44,854 nt of DNA from Oscillospiraceae bacterium (GTDB lineage: Bacteria; Bacillota; Clostridia; Oscillospirales; Oscillospiraceae), in assembly GCA_902787755.1 (NCBI GenBank), contig CADAHL010000028.1, positions 1 through 44,854 on the forward strand. The letters run 5' to 3'. This document shows, in pieces, positions 15,554 to 22,625 of the stretch; position 1 is the stretch's first letter; each line of letters begins with the position of its first letter. A program made the translations under genes and the position numbers. The notes under the pieces are model-generated. The model did not search any database, was not told the origin of the DNA, and saw only the letters and a program-made list of their open reading frames with translations.

Positions 15554-15583
15554 AATATAGCACGAGGGAAAAGATCCTGTCAA
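15554..15583 (-). promoter_or_regulatory. promoter of the met T-box operon
   Basis: Minus strand TTGACA (15578-15583), an 18-nt spacer and TATATT (15554-15559) with an upstream TG (extended -10). It lies immediately before the T-box leader. Confidence 0.85.
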
Positions 15584-15652
15584 GGCTTTTTTGGCGTTTT
15601 GCAAAAGCTCTATGTTTACCACAAATCGTTTCGGAAAAATTGGGGAAAATTT

Positions 15653-15684
15653 TGTTGATAATGTGGAAAAGTGACAAATTGTCA
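15653..15684. promoter_or_regulatory. two adjoining DnaA-box-like 9-mers plus a palindrome
   Basis: On the minus strand TTTTCCACA (15662-15670) directly abuts TTATCAACA (15653-15661). Each differs by one base from the DnaA box TTATCCACA, and both 9-mers recur in the oriC region. Next to them TGACAA-A-TTGTCA (15672-15684) is a perfect palindrome. They sit 70-100 bp upstream of the met promoter -35. Confidence 0.5.
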
Positions 15685-15716
15685 TCAGATTTGTCGGCGC
15701 CGGGCTGCATCCCCTC

Positions 15717-15786
15717 CGTCAAAAGAGTCCGCAGGACTTTTTTGACGGCCAAAAAACGGTTCCGGAAAGACTCCGGAACCGTTTTT
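15717..15786 (-). terminator. two consecutive terminator hairpins after acpP
   Basis: A stem of AAAAACGGTTCCGGA with its complement (15752-15786) has T runs on both strands. A second 15-bp stem with a GCA loop (15717-15749, one G-U-type mismatch) follows. Together they separate acpP from the met promoter. Confidence 0.85.
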
Positions 15787-15810
15787 GGCTTTGTTCTTTG
15801 TGCACTCTGC

Positions 15811-16038
15811 TCAGCGCAGCTTCTCCAGGTACTCCACGATCTTGCGGACGGTGGTCAGCTGAACGGCGTCGTCGTCGGAGATGGCGATACCGAACTCGTC
15901 CTCCAGGGACATGATCAGCTCCACCACGTCCAGGGAGTCGGCCCCCAGGTCGTCCATAATGTTGGTGTCCATGGTGATGGTCTCGGGATCCAGCTCAAAC
16001 TGGGAAGCCAGAGCGCTCTGTACTTTTTCAAACAACAT
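15811..16038 (-). CDS. acpP: acyl carrier protein
   Basis: This 75-aa acidic protein has the phosphopantetheine site GADSLDVVELIM (Ser in DSL) and helix II/III patterns of AcpP. It carries acyl intermediates in type II fatty-acid synthesis. Of two in-frame ATGs, 16038 is preferred because GGAGG lies 8 nt upstream; the one at 16044 would sit 2 nt from it. It follows jag by 47 bp, an unusual neighbourhood for acpP, and probably shares its transcript. Confidence 0.93.
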   Translation of the reverse strand: MLFEKVQSALASQFELDPETITMDTNIMDDLGADSLDVVELIMSLEDEFGIAISDDDAVQLTTVRKIVEYLEKLR

Positions 16039-16085
16039 ATTCATTTCCTCCGATGTGCCGATGGCACATAAAGTGATTACAGCAC

Positions 16086-17102
16086 TCAGGCCCACTCGCG
16101 GCTGGTGGGCTTATTGCTGGCGGACGTCTTGGGCTGCTCGGGAGCGGGAGCCGGGGCGGCGGGCTTTCTGTCGCGGTCACGGCCGCGGCCTTTCCTTTCG
16201 CCGCTTCTCTCGCTGCTTCTTTCGCCGCCCTCGGGCTTTACGTAGGAGACCACCACCCGGCGGTTGGGTTCGGTGCCGGTGGAGCTGGTGGTGACGCCCT
16301 CATAATCCTGCAGGGCCGTATGGATCACATGACGCTCATAGGAGTTCATGGGCTCCAGCGCCATGCTGCGCTTGTACTTGATGGCCTTGGCCGCCATCTT
16401 CTCGGCCAGGTGGGCCAGCTGCTCCTCCCGCTTGCTGCGGTAGCCCTCGGCGTCCACGCTGATGTGCAGGCGCTTATCCGTGTCCTTGTTGACCACATAG
16501 TTGGTCAGGTGCTGGATGGCGTCCAGGGTCTCGCCCCGACGGCCGATGATGGCGCCCATATCGTCGCCGGACAGCTCCACGATCACACCGCCGTTCTCGC
16601 GGGGACGGATCTGCATCTCGGCCTGGACGCCCATGCGCTCCAGCAGGCCGGTCAGGAAGGTACGGATGGCGTTCAGATCCTCTTCCTTGGGCTCAACGGG
16701 GGCCTTCTCCTGCTTCTCGGCCTTGGGGGCCTTCTCGGGCTTGGGCTGCTTGGGGGCTTCGGCCTTCTTCTCCTGCACGGGAGCTTCCTCCTTCGCAGGC
16801 TTCTCCTGTCTGGGCGCCTCAGCCGCAGGGGCTTCCGCTTTGGGTGCCTCGGCCTTTTTCTCGGGCTTGGGCGCGGCGGGCTTCTCCACCTTGGGCTGTA
16901 CCGGCGCAACAGGCTTGGGCTCGTCCGGGACGAAATAGGTCACGCGGACCTTGGCCGGCACGGCGCCGATGCCCAGGAAGCCGGATTTGGGCAGCTGCAT
17001 GACCTGGACGGTCACGTCCTCCCGCTCCAGACGAAGCTCCGCCAGGGCGGCGGCGATGGCCTCGTCCGTGGTGCGGCCGGTCTTCTCAATAAATTTTTCC
17101 AT
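16086..17102 (-). CDS. jag: RNA-binding protein Jag/KhpB
   Basis: This 338-aa protein has an N-terminal Jag_N domain (EKTGRTTDEAIAAALAEL, 1-50), then a ~110-residue Lys/Pro/Ala/Glu linker of low complexity (about 60-160). A KH domain with GxxG (GAIIGRRGETLDAIQ) and an R3H domain (MNSYERHVIH) follow, with a basic Arg-rich tail. Jag/KhpB binds RNA and is usually encoded next to SpoIIIJ/YidC, as here. ATG 17102 follows AGGAG; the open frame continues upstream into yidC but is not coding there. The linker is longer than usual for the family. Confidence 0.93.
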   Translation of the reverse strand: MEKFIEKTGRTTDEAIAAALAELRLEREDVTVQVMQLPKSGFLGIGAVPAKVRVTYFVPDEPKPVAPVQPKVEKPAAPKPEKKAEAPKAEAPAAEAPRQEKPAKEEAPVQEKKAEAPKQPKPEKAPKAEKQEKAPVEPKEEDLNAIRTFLTGLLERMGVQAEMQIRPRENGGVIVELSGDDMGAIIGRRGETLDAIQHLTNYVVNKDTDKRLHISVDAEGYRSKREEQLAHLAEKMAAKAIKYKRSMALEPMNSYERHVIHTALQDYEGVTTSSTGTEPNRRVVVSYVKPEGGERSSERSGERKGRGRDRDRKPAAPAPAPEQPKTSASNKPTSREWA

Positions 17103-17118
17103 TCGAAATGTACTCCTG

Positions 17119-18330
17119 TTATTCCTCGCTGTTTTCAGACAGAGGGTGGTCGGCCTCGGCATAGCGCTCCGGATCATAGGCGCGGCCCCGGGCATAGCGG
17201 CGGTTGCCCACCTGGGAAGCGGGCTTCTCCGCCTCCTCGATGCCCAGACGCTCCCGCCGTGCGGCGCGCTCGGCCCGGTCCAGAGCGGCTTTGCGCTCCT
17301 CGGCCTTCTGCTTCTCGCCGGCTTGGATCTTCTTCTTGCTGGTGTTGGCGTTCTGCTCGGTTTTCCCCTCGCTGCGAAGACGCTCCGTCTCCTCCCGACG
17401 TTCCTCGATCTCCTGCTCTCTGGCGCTGCGGGCGGCGATCTTGTCGGCGTCCTCAACGTCCAGCTGATGCTTGTAGACCTTGGTCAGGATGTAGTCTCTG
17501 GCCATGCCGAACACGCTGTTGGCGATCCAGTAGATACCCATGGCGGCGGGCATGACAAAGCAGATCCAGACGCTCATCAGCGGCATCATCAGGTTCATGG
17601 TGTTCATGGAAGCCTTGGTCTGTGCGTCTGTGGCGGTCTGGGGATTGGTCTTCTGGCTGATCATCATGCTCAGATAGGAAAGACCCGCGGATACGAAGGG
17701 GATCAGGAACAGACCGATAGCGGCCCAGGTATAGGGGCCCTGCCACAGGGTGCTGACCTGAGGCTGATCGCCCAGGTTCAGGCCCAGGAAGCTGAAGTTG
17801 ATGTCCATCAGCCCGTCGATCCGTCCGGCCAGATCCTTCTGCACCGCGTCCCAATTCTGGTGGGCCAGATTGGTCAGCACGATCTCCACATAACCCTGGC
17901 TCCTGGCGGACAGGCCCGCCACAGCGTCGGCAAAGTACTCCTTCAGAGCGTCCACCACGGAGACGTCGGCAAACATCATGCGGGTGATGGGCTGACGGAT
18001 GACGCTGTAGAGCGCGATCAGGATGGGGAAGGGAATGAGGGACCAGAGGCAGCCGGACATGGGGTTGACGCCCTCTTCCCGGTACAGCTTCTGCATCTCT
18101 TCATTGAGCTTTTGGGGGTTGCCCTCGTGCCGCTTCTGCAGCTCCTGGATCCGGGGCTGGAGGCGGGTGGAGCGCATCATGCTCTTCTTGCTCTTGGCCA
18201 TGAAGGGGGTCAGGACCAGGTTCACGACCAGAGCGAAGAGGATGAGGGAAAGCCCGTAATTGCCGGTCAGGCCATAGAGCCAGACCATGAGCTTGGCAAA
18301 GGGCCAGGTAATGATTTCCCCGAATGACAT
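17119..18330 (-). CDS. yidC: membrane protein insertase YidC (SpoIIIJ/OxaA family)
   Basis: This 403-aa protein has the five-helix YidC/Oxa1 core: a helix near the start (GLTGNYGLSLILFALVVNLV), the cytoplasmic hairpin KSKKSMMRSTRLQPRIQELQ and later helices ending GIYWIANSVFGMARDYILTK. A long basic tail (about 290-403) is probably ribosome-facing. It inserts membrane proteins alone or with Sec. It has no lipobox signal peptide, as in many Clostridial YidC proteins. Gene order rpmH-rnpA-yidD-yidC-jag is the conserved block. Confidence 0.95.
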   Translation of the reverse strand: MSFGEIITWPFAKLMVWLYGLTGNYGLSLILFALVVNLVLTPFMAKSKKSMMRSTRLQPRIQELQKRHEGNPQKLNEEMQKLYREEGVNPMSGCLWSLIPFPILIALYSVIRQPITRMMFADVSVVDALKEYFADAVAGLSARSQGYVEIVLTNLAHQNWDAVQKDLAGRIDGLMDINFSFLGLNLGDQPQVSTLWQGPYTWAAIGLFLIPFVSAGLSYLSMMISQKTNPQTATDAQTKASMNTMNLMMPLMSVWICFVMPAAMGIYWIANSVFGMARDYILTKVYKHQLDVEDADKIAARSAREQEIEERREETERLRSEGKTEQNANTSKKKIQAGEKQKAEERKAALDRAERAARRERLGIEEAEKPASQVGNRRYARGRAYDPERYAEADHPLSENSEE

Positions 18331-18370
18331 AGCATACTCCTCAAAGTTATTCTTTTGCTTTGTGCCCTCG

Positions 18371-18589
18371 TCAGGGCACGGGATCGTAGATGCCGCGCTT
18401 TCCGTGGTAGAACGGGTGGCAGCAGCACAGGCGCTTCAGGGCCAGCCAGCCGCCCTTCAGGGCGCCGTACTTTTCGATGGCCTGGAGCGCGTATTGGGAG
18501 CAGGTGGGCATAAACCGACAGCAGGGCTGGCGCAGGGGAGAGATGCGGCGCTGATAAAAACGGATCAGGGCGATCAGCAGCTTTTTCAC
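18371..18589 (-). CDS. yidD: membrane protein insertion efficiency factor YidD
   Basis: This 72-aa protein has the YidD signature [32 protein letters not shown] and [16 protein letters not shown], with the conserved cysteines. It assists YidC-dependent insertion at the inner membrane. GTG 18589 overlaps the rnpA stop by 4 bp (GTGA), so translation is coupled. Confidence 0.95.
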   Translation of the reverse strand: MKKLLIALIRFYQRRISPLRQPCCRFMPTCSQYALQAIEKYGALKGGWLALKRLCCCHPFYHGKRGIYDPVP

Positions 18590-18930
18590 GGCGTCTCCTC
18601 CAGCAGATCCAACTCTCCGACACATTTGAGAAAGGCGGCGTTGAGCTTGCGGTACTCCGCGTCCACAGCCCGCATCCGGGCCACGATCACCAGATCCCAG
18701 CCCTTTTTCATGGCGGGCGCGTTCAGACGCACGATCTCCCGCAGGCGGCGGCGGACCCGGTTGCGGGCCACGGCGTGTCCCAGCTTGGTGGACACGGTAT
18801 AGCCCAGCCGGTTTTCCCCGCAGCGGTTGCGCCGGCAGTAGACTACCATATAGGAGTTCACCGCGGTCTTCCCCTTGGCGTAGAGGCGCCGGAAGTCGCT
18901 GTTCTTTTTTAAGGTATAGCGCTGATTCAA
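18586..18930 (-). CDS. rnpA: ribonuclease P protein component
   Basis: This 114-aa basic protein has the RnpA pattern: [15 protein letters not shown], a central [24 protein letters not shown] (RNR motif) and WDLVIVAR. It binds the RNase P RNA for tRNA 5'-end maturation. It follows rpmH by about 100 bp and overlaps yidD by 4 bp. Confidence 0.95.
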   Translation of the reverse strand: MNQRYTLKKNSDFRRLYAKGKTAVNSYMVVYCRRNRCGENRLGYTVSTKLGHAVARNRVRRRLREIVRLNAPAMKKGWDLVIVARMRAVDAEYRKLNAAFLKCVGELDLLEETP

Positions 18931-19031
18931 GGAAAAATCTCTCCAAACACCTTAAGGGAGGATCGCTCCTCCCTGAAAAAACGGTTTACTGTTGTAAGGA
19001 CCCACAGACTCTCAACATGGGCGCGATGGGA

Positions 19032-19166
19032 TCAGTAGCTGAGCTTGGCTCTGCCCTTGGCTCTGCGGCGGGCGAGGACCTTGCGGCCGTTGGCGGTCTT
19101 CATTCTCTTGCGGAAGCCGTGCTCTTTCACTCCTTTCTTTGACCGGCGCTTTCTCCGCCCGGTCAT
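19032..19166 (-). CDS. rpmH: ribosomal protein L34 with atypical N-terminus
   Basis: The last 30 residues ([20 protein letters not shown] and [11 protein letters not shown]) are textbook bL34. The first 14 ([14 protein letters not shown]) are basic but lack the near-universal RTYQP start of L34. The total of 44 aa is the normal length. The ATG at 19166 has no good Shine-Dalgarno. A better-placed ATG (19178, after GCGGAAACG) opens another frame ([10 protein letters not shown]) that would miss L34. The DNA over the odd N-terminus contains TGACCGG..CCGGTCA, a perfect inverted repeat. So either the N-terminus has been replaced or the sequence has a local error. Confidence 0.8.
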   Translation of the reverse strand: MTGRRKRRSKKGVKEHGFRKRMKTANGRKVLARRRAKGRAKLSY

Positions 19167-19221
19167 GAATACTCAACATCGTTTCCGCCGGAGCAAAAAC
19201 GAAGTAGTTGACCATAAAAGG

Positions 19222-19253
19222 ACCCAATCGACGGCAAAGGCCGTCGATTGGGT
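19222..19253 (-). promoter_or_regulatory. perfect 14-bp hairpin at the rpmH transcription start
   Basis: ACCCAATCGACGGC pairs exactly with GCCGTCGATTGGGT around a 4-nt loop and is followed by CCTTTTAT on the transcript strand. It starts immediately after the -10 box, so transcription would begin inside its first arm. It could be an operator, an attenuator or a 5' stabiliser. Confidence 0.75.
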
Positions 19254-19283
19254 ATTATACCGTATAAAAGCCGATTCTGTCAA
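19254..19283 (-). promoter_or_regulatory. strong promoter of the rpmH-rnpA-yidD-yidC-jag operon
   Basis: Minus strand TTGACA (19278-19283), an 18-nt spacer and TATAAT (19254-19259): both hexamers are perfect. Confidence 0.92.
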
Positions 19284-19343
19284 CAAAAAAGTGCTTGGTC
19301 GCTCGTGAATCGCCAGTCGCGGGATTGCAGGGGCGGAGCGCAG

Positions 19344-19383
19344 CCCCTTCCGCCCTTCGGGCACCTCCCCCCGAGGGGGAGGC
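19344..19383. repeat. palindromic intergenic repeat (GGTGCCCGAAGGGCGGA family)
   Basis: On the minus strand GCCTCCCCCTC...GGGGGGAGG is followed by TGCCCGAAGGGCGGAAGGGG. This matches the repeat bounding the DUF559 insert (30212-30264), which reads GCCTCCCC...GGGGGGTGCCCCGAAGGGGCGGAGGG. The gap 19268-19462 between rpmH and thiT holds no gene, only this and the tandem repeat beside it. Confidence 0.65.
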
Positions 19384-19404
19384 GGCGCACCGGTCCTGCG
19401 ATCA

Positions 19405-19434
19405 TTCCGAACTCCGAACTCCGAATTCCGAATT
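19405..19434. repeat. short tandem repeat (about 9-bp unit)
   Basis: TTCCGAACT, CCGAACT, CCGAATT and CCGAATT follow one another without interruption. This is low-complexity intergenic sequence, with no coding role seen. Confidence 0.8.
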
Positions 19435-19462
19435 GGGCCGGCCCCTCGGGCCTGGCGGCTCG

Positions 19463-20020
19463 TTATTTCTGCAAGTCCTCGCCTCTCAGATACTTGCCCA
19501 GGGGCTTGTAGAGAAGGGCCGCCACCACCAGGCAGAGGATCATGTCGATGACCATGTAGCTGCCGTTATACAGGAAGGAGTAGAACCAGGGGGTGGTCAT
19601 GGTCATGCCGAAGAAGCTCTCGGGCATGTACTCGCCCCAGACCCACACGCCCACCAGATAGTGGACCAGGAAGCGGGCCAGAGAACCAACCACGGTGCCG
19701 GTGAACAGGCCGTATTTCTGCTTGTGGAACAGGCCCGCCAGACCCAGAGCGGTGAAAGCGAAGATGTAGTCGCCCAGCATGGACTGCCAGCCCCAGGCGT
19801 AGGCGCCGTCCAGCAACAGCTGCAGCAGGCTGAACACGAAGCTGGCCAGCATGCCCGGACCAAAGCCCCAGCGGACGCAGTAGACGAAGATGGGCAGCAT
19901 CGACAGGGTGATGGAGCCGCCCTGGGGCAGCTCGAAGAGCTTCAGATAGCTGAGCACCTGGGCGGCCGCCACGAAGATGGCGCCTTCCGTCAGGGCGCGA
20001 AGGGTGAGATTCTTTTTCAT
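19463..20020 (-). CDS. thiT: energy-coupled thiamine transporter ThiT
   Basis: This 185-aa, roughly six-helix S-component of an ECF transporter has LTEGAIFVAAAQVLSYLKLFE at the N-terminus, GGSITLSMLPIFVYCVRWGF and a YNGSYMVIDMILC helix, typical of ThiT/YuaJ. It binds thiamine and delivers it to a shared ECF ATPase module, not encoded here. ATG 20020 has GGAGG 7 nt upstream, directly after a TPP riboswitch terminator, which confirms the ligand assignment. Confidence 0.94.
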   Translation of the reverse strand: MKKNLTLRALTEGAIFVAAAQVLSYLKLFELPQGGSITLSMLPIFVYCVRWGFGPGMLASFVFSLLQLLLDGAYAWGWQSMLGDYIFAFTALGLAGLFHKQKYGLFTGTVVGSLARFLVHYLVGVWVWGEYMPESFFGMTMTTPWFYSFLYNGSYMVIDMILCLVVAALLYKPLGKYLRGEDLQK

Positions 20021-20033
20021 TATGATACCTCCC

Positions 20034-20182
20034 AAAAATAAAACCGCAGGCTCAAAACGAACCTGCGGTAAACTTACGCATAAAAGCCTTTTTCCTACGC
20101 CGGCATTACCCGGATCAGGTTCCATGGTTTCAGAGCATTTTGCTGCTCCTCTCTCAGCCGGGACACTACCCAGCTCCCAATA
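20034..20182 (-). promoter_or_regulatory. TPP riboswitch with terminator, controlling thiT
   Basis: The minus strand has the THI-box elements GGGTAGTGTCCCGGCTGAGA, CCTGATCCGG and GTAATGCCGGCGTAGG in order (about 20092-20182). A terminator hairpin (ACCGCAGG/CCTGCGGT, 20043-20069) and T run (20034-20043) lie just before the thiT Shine-Dalgarno. TPP binding would favour termination. Confidence 0.97.
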
Positions 20183-20235
20183 TTCAGTTGACGCAATGAT
20201 TGTAGCCCCAAAACCGGGAAAAGTCAAGGGGTCTC

Positions 20236-21120
20236 TTACCCTTCTCTCTTCAGCAGCTCCGCCTTGTCGAGAATGAACTGGCGCAGCCACTCCCCGGCCT
20301 CCTCATTCTTCAGGGCAAAGTCGATGATGGACTCCAGATAGCCCTTCAGATTGCCGGTATCGTAGCGGCGGCCCTCAAAGTCCACGGCGCACATGGGTTC
20401 ATGCCGGACCAGCTCCTTCATGCCGTCGGTCAGCTGGATCTCATTGTTCCGGCCGGGGGCAGTGTGCTCCAGGATATCGAAGATCCCGGGGGTGAGCACG
20501 TAGCGGCCCAGGATGGCGAACTGGGACAGCTTTTCCTCCAGGGTGGGCTTCTCGTTCATGTCGCTGATGCGGTAGACCCGGGGGCTCAGCTGCTCCTCCA
20601 GCTTGACGGAGGAGTACTTGACGATCAGCTCGTCCGGGACCTGACGCACGGCGATAGCGCTGCACTCGTTGGCCTCCGCAGCCTCCACAAGCTGCTTGAG
20701 CACGGGCTTTTCGCTGAGCATGATATCATCGCCCAGCAGCACGCCGAAGGGCTCGTCGCCCACGAAGCTCTTGGCCCGCCAGATGGCGTGGCCCAGGCCC
20801 TTGGTCTCCTTCTGGCGCAGGAAGAACACGTCCGCCATGTCCGCTACCTTCCGGACCGTGGCGGCCTCCTTCTCCTTGCCGTCCCGCAGGAGCCGCTCCT
20901 CCAGGTCAGGCGCGTAGTCGAAGTAGTCCTCGATGGGATTTTTGCCCCGGTTGGTGATGATCAGGATCTGCTCCACGCCGGCGGCCACAGCCTCCTCCAC
21001 AATGTACTGGATCACAGGCTTGTCCACCAGAGGCAGCATCTCCTTGGGGATGCTCTTGGTGTTGGGCAGAAGACGGGTGCCGAGACCCGCCGCAGGGATG
21101 ATCGCTTTCCGGACACGCAT
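20236..21120 (-). CDS. galU: UTP-glucose-1-phosphate uridylyltransferase
   Basis: This 294-aa nucleotidyltransferase has the nucleotide-binding start RKAIIPAAGLGTRLLPNTKS, then PKEMLPLVDKPVIQYIVEE, FGVLLGDDIM and EIQLTDGM. It makes UDP-glucose for cell-surface polymers. ATG 21120 is chosen because AAAGGAG lies 8 nt upstream; the open frame extends slightly further. It lies 33 bp from queT on the same strand and is not functionally related to it. Confidence 0.95.
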   Translation of the reverse strand: MRVRKAIIPAAGLGTRLLPNTKSIPKEMLPLVDKPVIQYIVEEAVAAGVEQILIITNRGKNPIEDYFDYAPDLEERLLRDGKEKEAATVRKVADMADVFFLRQKETKGLGHAIWRAKSFVGDEPFGVLLGDDIMLSEKPVLKQLVEAAEANECSAIAVRQVPDELIVKYSSVKLEEQLSPRVYRISDMNEKPTLEEKLSQFAILGRYVLTPGIFDILEHTAPGRNNEIQLTDGMKELVRHEPMCAVDFEGRRYDTGNLKGYLESIIDFALKNEEAGEWLRQFILDKAELLKREG

Positions 21121-21153
21121 GGAATACGCTCCTTTCACCCCGCCAGGCGGGGA

Positions 21154-21699
21154 TCATGTTTTGTTGATACGTTCGATAAACTCGCGGATGACCTTGATCT
21201 TCGGCAGCTGGCTCAACAGGGTATAGCCGATCAGATACAGCACACCCGCCTCGCCCAGGCCCACGGTCAGGGCGTTGAACCCGAAGGAGGCCAGCGCGTT
21301 CTCCGGGAACTCCTGGAGCTGATAGCCCCAGGTAAGGACCGCGCCGACGATAACGGCGTTAAAGAGCACCGGCATCAGGCAGCCCAGCAGCCGGTTCTTC
21401 ACCGTATTGCCCTTTTTGCCGAACCAGGCGGTGAGCAGACCGGCCAGAAGCGTAGCCAGAGAGCCGAAAACGATATCCAGCACGCTGCCGGTATAGAGAT
21501 TGGCCAGGATGCAGCCCACAAAAATGCCCCATACGGTGCCGGGCATCAGGAAGGGCAGCACGGTGAGCGCCTCACTGACCCGGAACTGGACCGGCCCGTA
21601 GCTGATGGGAGCCAAAACAATGGTGAGGGCCGCGTAGGCGGCGGCGATGACGGCCAGGACGGCCAGGGTGAAGACTTTGCCGGGTTTTTGCTTGTTCAT
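21154..21699 (-). CDS. queT: queuosine precursor transporter QueT
   Basis: This 181-aa, five- to six-helix membrane protein has AAAYAALTIVLAPISYGPVQFR, SEALTVLPFLMP and the LGEAGVLYLIGYTLL end of the QueT/COG4708 ECF S-component family. It imports a queuosine precursor such as preQ1 or queuine. queH lies next upstream, so the two form a queuosine salvage pair. ATG 21699 is used because GGAGG is 11 nt upstream. An in-frame ATG at 21717 lies before that box and has no Shine-Dalgarno. Confidence 0.9.
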   Translation of the reverse strand: MNKQKPGKVFTLAVLAVIAAAYAALTIVLAPISYGPVQFRVSEALTVLPFLMPGTVWGIFVGCILANLYTGSVLDIVFGSLATLLAGLLTAWFGKKGNTVKNRLLGCLMPVLFNAVIVGAVLTWGYQLQEFPENALASFGFNALTVGLGEAGVLYLIGYTLLSQLPKIKVIREFIERINKT

Positions 21700-21710
21700 G
21701 CTTGCGTTAT

Positions 21711-21819
21711 CCTCCATTTTATTGTTCGCCCATGGAGGAAACAGCAGAACAAAAGCCGCAGCCCGGCTTCCATTTTTTGTTTCGCCCATCGGGCAAAGCT
21801 GGGTGTGGAAACCAGCTTT
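21711..21819 (-). promoter_or_regulatory. structured queT leader with an SD-sequestering H-type pseudoknot (riboswitch candidate)
   Basis: Reading the transcript strand, TTGTTC (21752-21747), CCTCCAT (21738-21732), GAACAA (21727-21722) and ATGGAGG (21717-21711) come in this order. TTGTTC pairs with GAACAA and CCTCCAT pairs with ATGGAGG, which holds the queT Shine-Dalgarno; the two helices interleave as an H-type pseudoknot. An 8-bp hairpin (AAAGCTGG/CCAGCTTT, 21795-21819) lies further upstream. preQ1 riboswitches commonly precede queT and use pseudoknots, but I cannot match this to a specific preQ1 class. Confidence 0.5.
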
Positions 21820-21855
21820 TGTACAGTTTATGCGGAAGACGGCTCGGCGGCCGGC

Positions 21856-22479
21856 TCATTCCGTCTCTTTTTCCTCCCGCTTGTGCAGGGAGTATTCGCA
21901 GCCGCAGTAGAGCTGCTGATAGATGCCATACTGGTTGGCCAGGTCCCGGGAGCGCATCTCCCGGCCCTGCTTCTTGAAATCCGAGGGCAGCCAGGCAACG
22001 CCGAAGGCCTTTCCGATCTCCTCGCCCAGAGCGTTGATGCGCACGGCATCCTTGTGTCGGGACAGAGTCAAAGTGGTGCAGAAATAGTCGTAGCCGTAGT
22101 GCTTGCAGAGCCTGGCTGCCTCCATCAGGCGCAGGCGGAAGCACTCGGTGCACCGATCGCCGCCCTCCGGCTCGTTCTCCAGGTCCTTCACCCGTTTGAG
22201 ATAGTCCTCGTGCTTCCAGGGCTCGGCCAGGATATTCACCTGCTCGGTCAGACCCATCTTCTCGATGATCTCCACCTGGGCCTGGAAGCGGCGGTCAAAC
22301 TCCGCCTGGGGGTAGAGATTGGGATTGTACCACAGGATGGTCACGTCGAAGTATTGGGTCAGGTACTCCAGAACCGCGCTGGAGCATACGCCGCAGCAGG
22401 CGTGCAGCAGCACCCGGGGCACGGTTTTGCCCCGTTTCTGTATGATCCGATCCAGTTCTTTCTGATAATTTCTGTTCAT
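21856..22479 (-). CDS. queH: epoxyqueuosine reductase QueH
   Basis: This 207-aa QueH (formerly DUF208) protein has the paired metal-cluster motifs LLHACCGVCSS, DRCTECFRLRL and YCGCEYS, with TLTLSRHKD between them. It reduces epoxyqueuosine to queuosine in tRNA. The start at 22479 (MNRNYQKEL) has no Shine-Dalgarno. A TATACT box at 22486-22491 would place transcription initiation at the ATG itself, so the mRNA may be leaderless. It is followed by queT. Confidence 0.94.
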   Translation of the reverse strand: MNRNYQKELDRIIQKRGKTVPRVLLHACCGVCSSAVLEYLTQYFDVTILWYNPNLYPQAEFDRRFQAQVEIIEKMGLTEQVNILAEPWKHEDYLKRVKDLENEPEGGDRCTECFRLRLMEAARLCKHYGYDYFCTTLTLSRHKDAVRINALGEEIGKAFGVAWLPSDFKKQGREMRSRDLANQYGIYQQLYCGCEYSLHKREEKETE

Positions 22480-22560
22480 GGCGAAAGTATAACACAATTA
22501 TCGTAAAAAAGCTACCAATTCTTTGAGTATTGCAGGAAATGAGAAAAACGGAAAAATTCG

Positions 22561-22589
22561 TTGCGTTTACGCTGATTTCGTATTATGAT
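22561..22589 (+). promoter_or_regulatory. promoter of the dCMP deaminase gene
   Basis: TTGCGT (22561-22566), a 17-nt spacer and TATGAT (22584-22589) lie 37 bp upstream of ATG 22626. Confidence 0.65.
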
Positions 22590-22625
22590 GAGAAAAAAGG
22601 CGGAAACGCCGGGGAGGAACCGGGA

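Noticed and set aside
15534-15752. 72-codon minus-strand frame upstream of the met operon
   Set aside because: It runs through the met promoter (TTGACA/TATATT) and the DnaA-box-like sites and has no Shine-Dalgarno.
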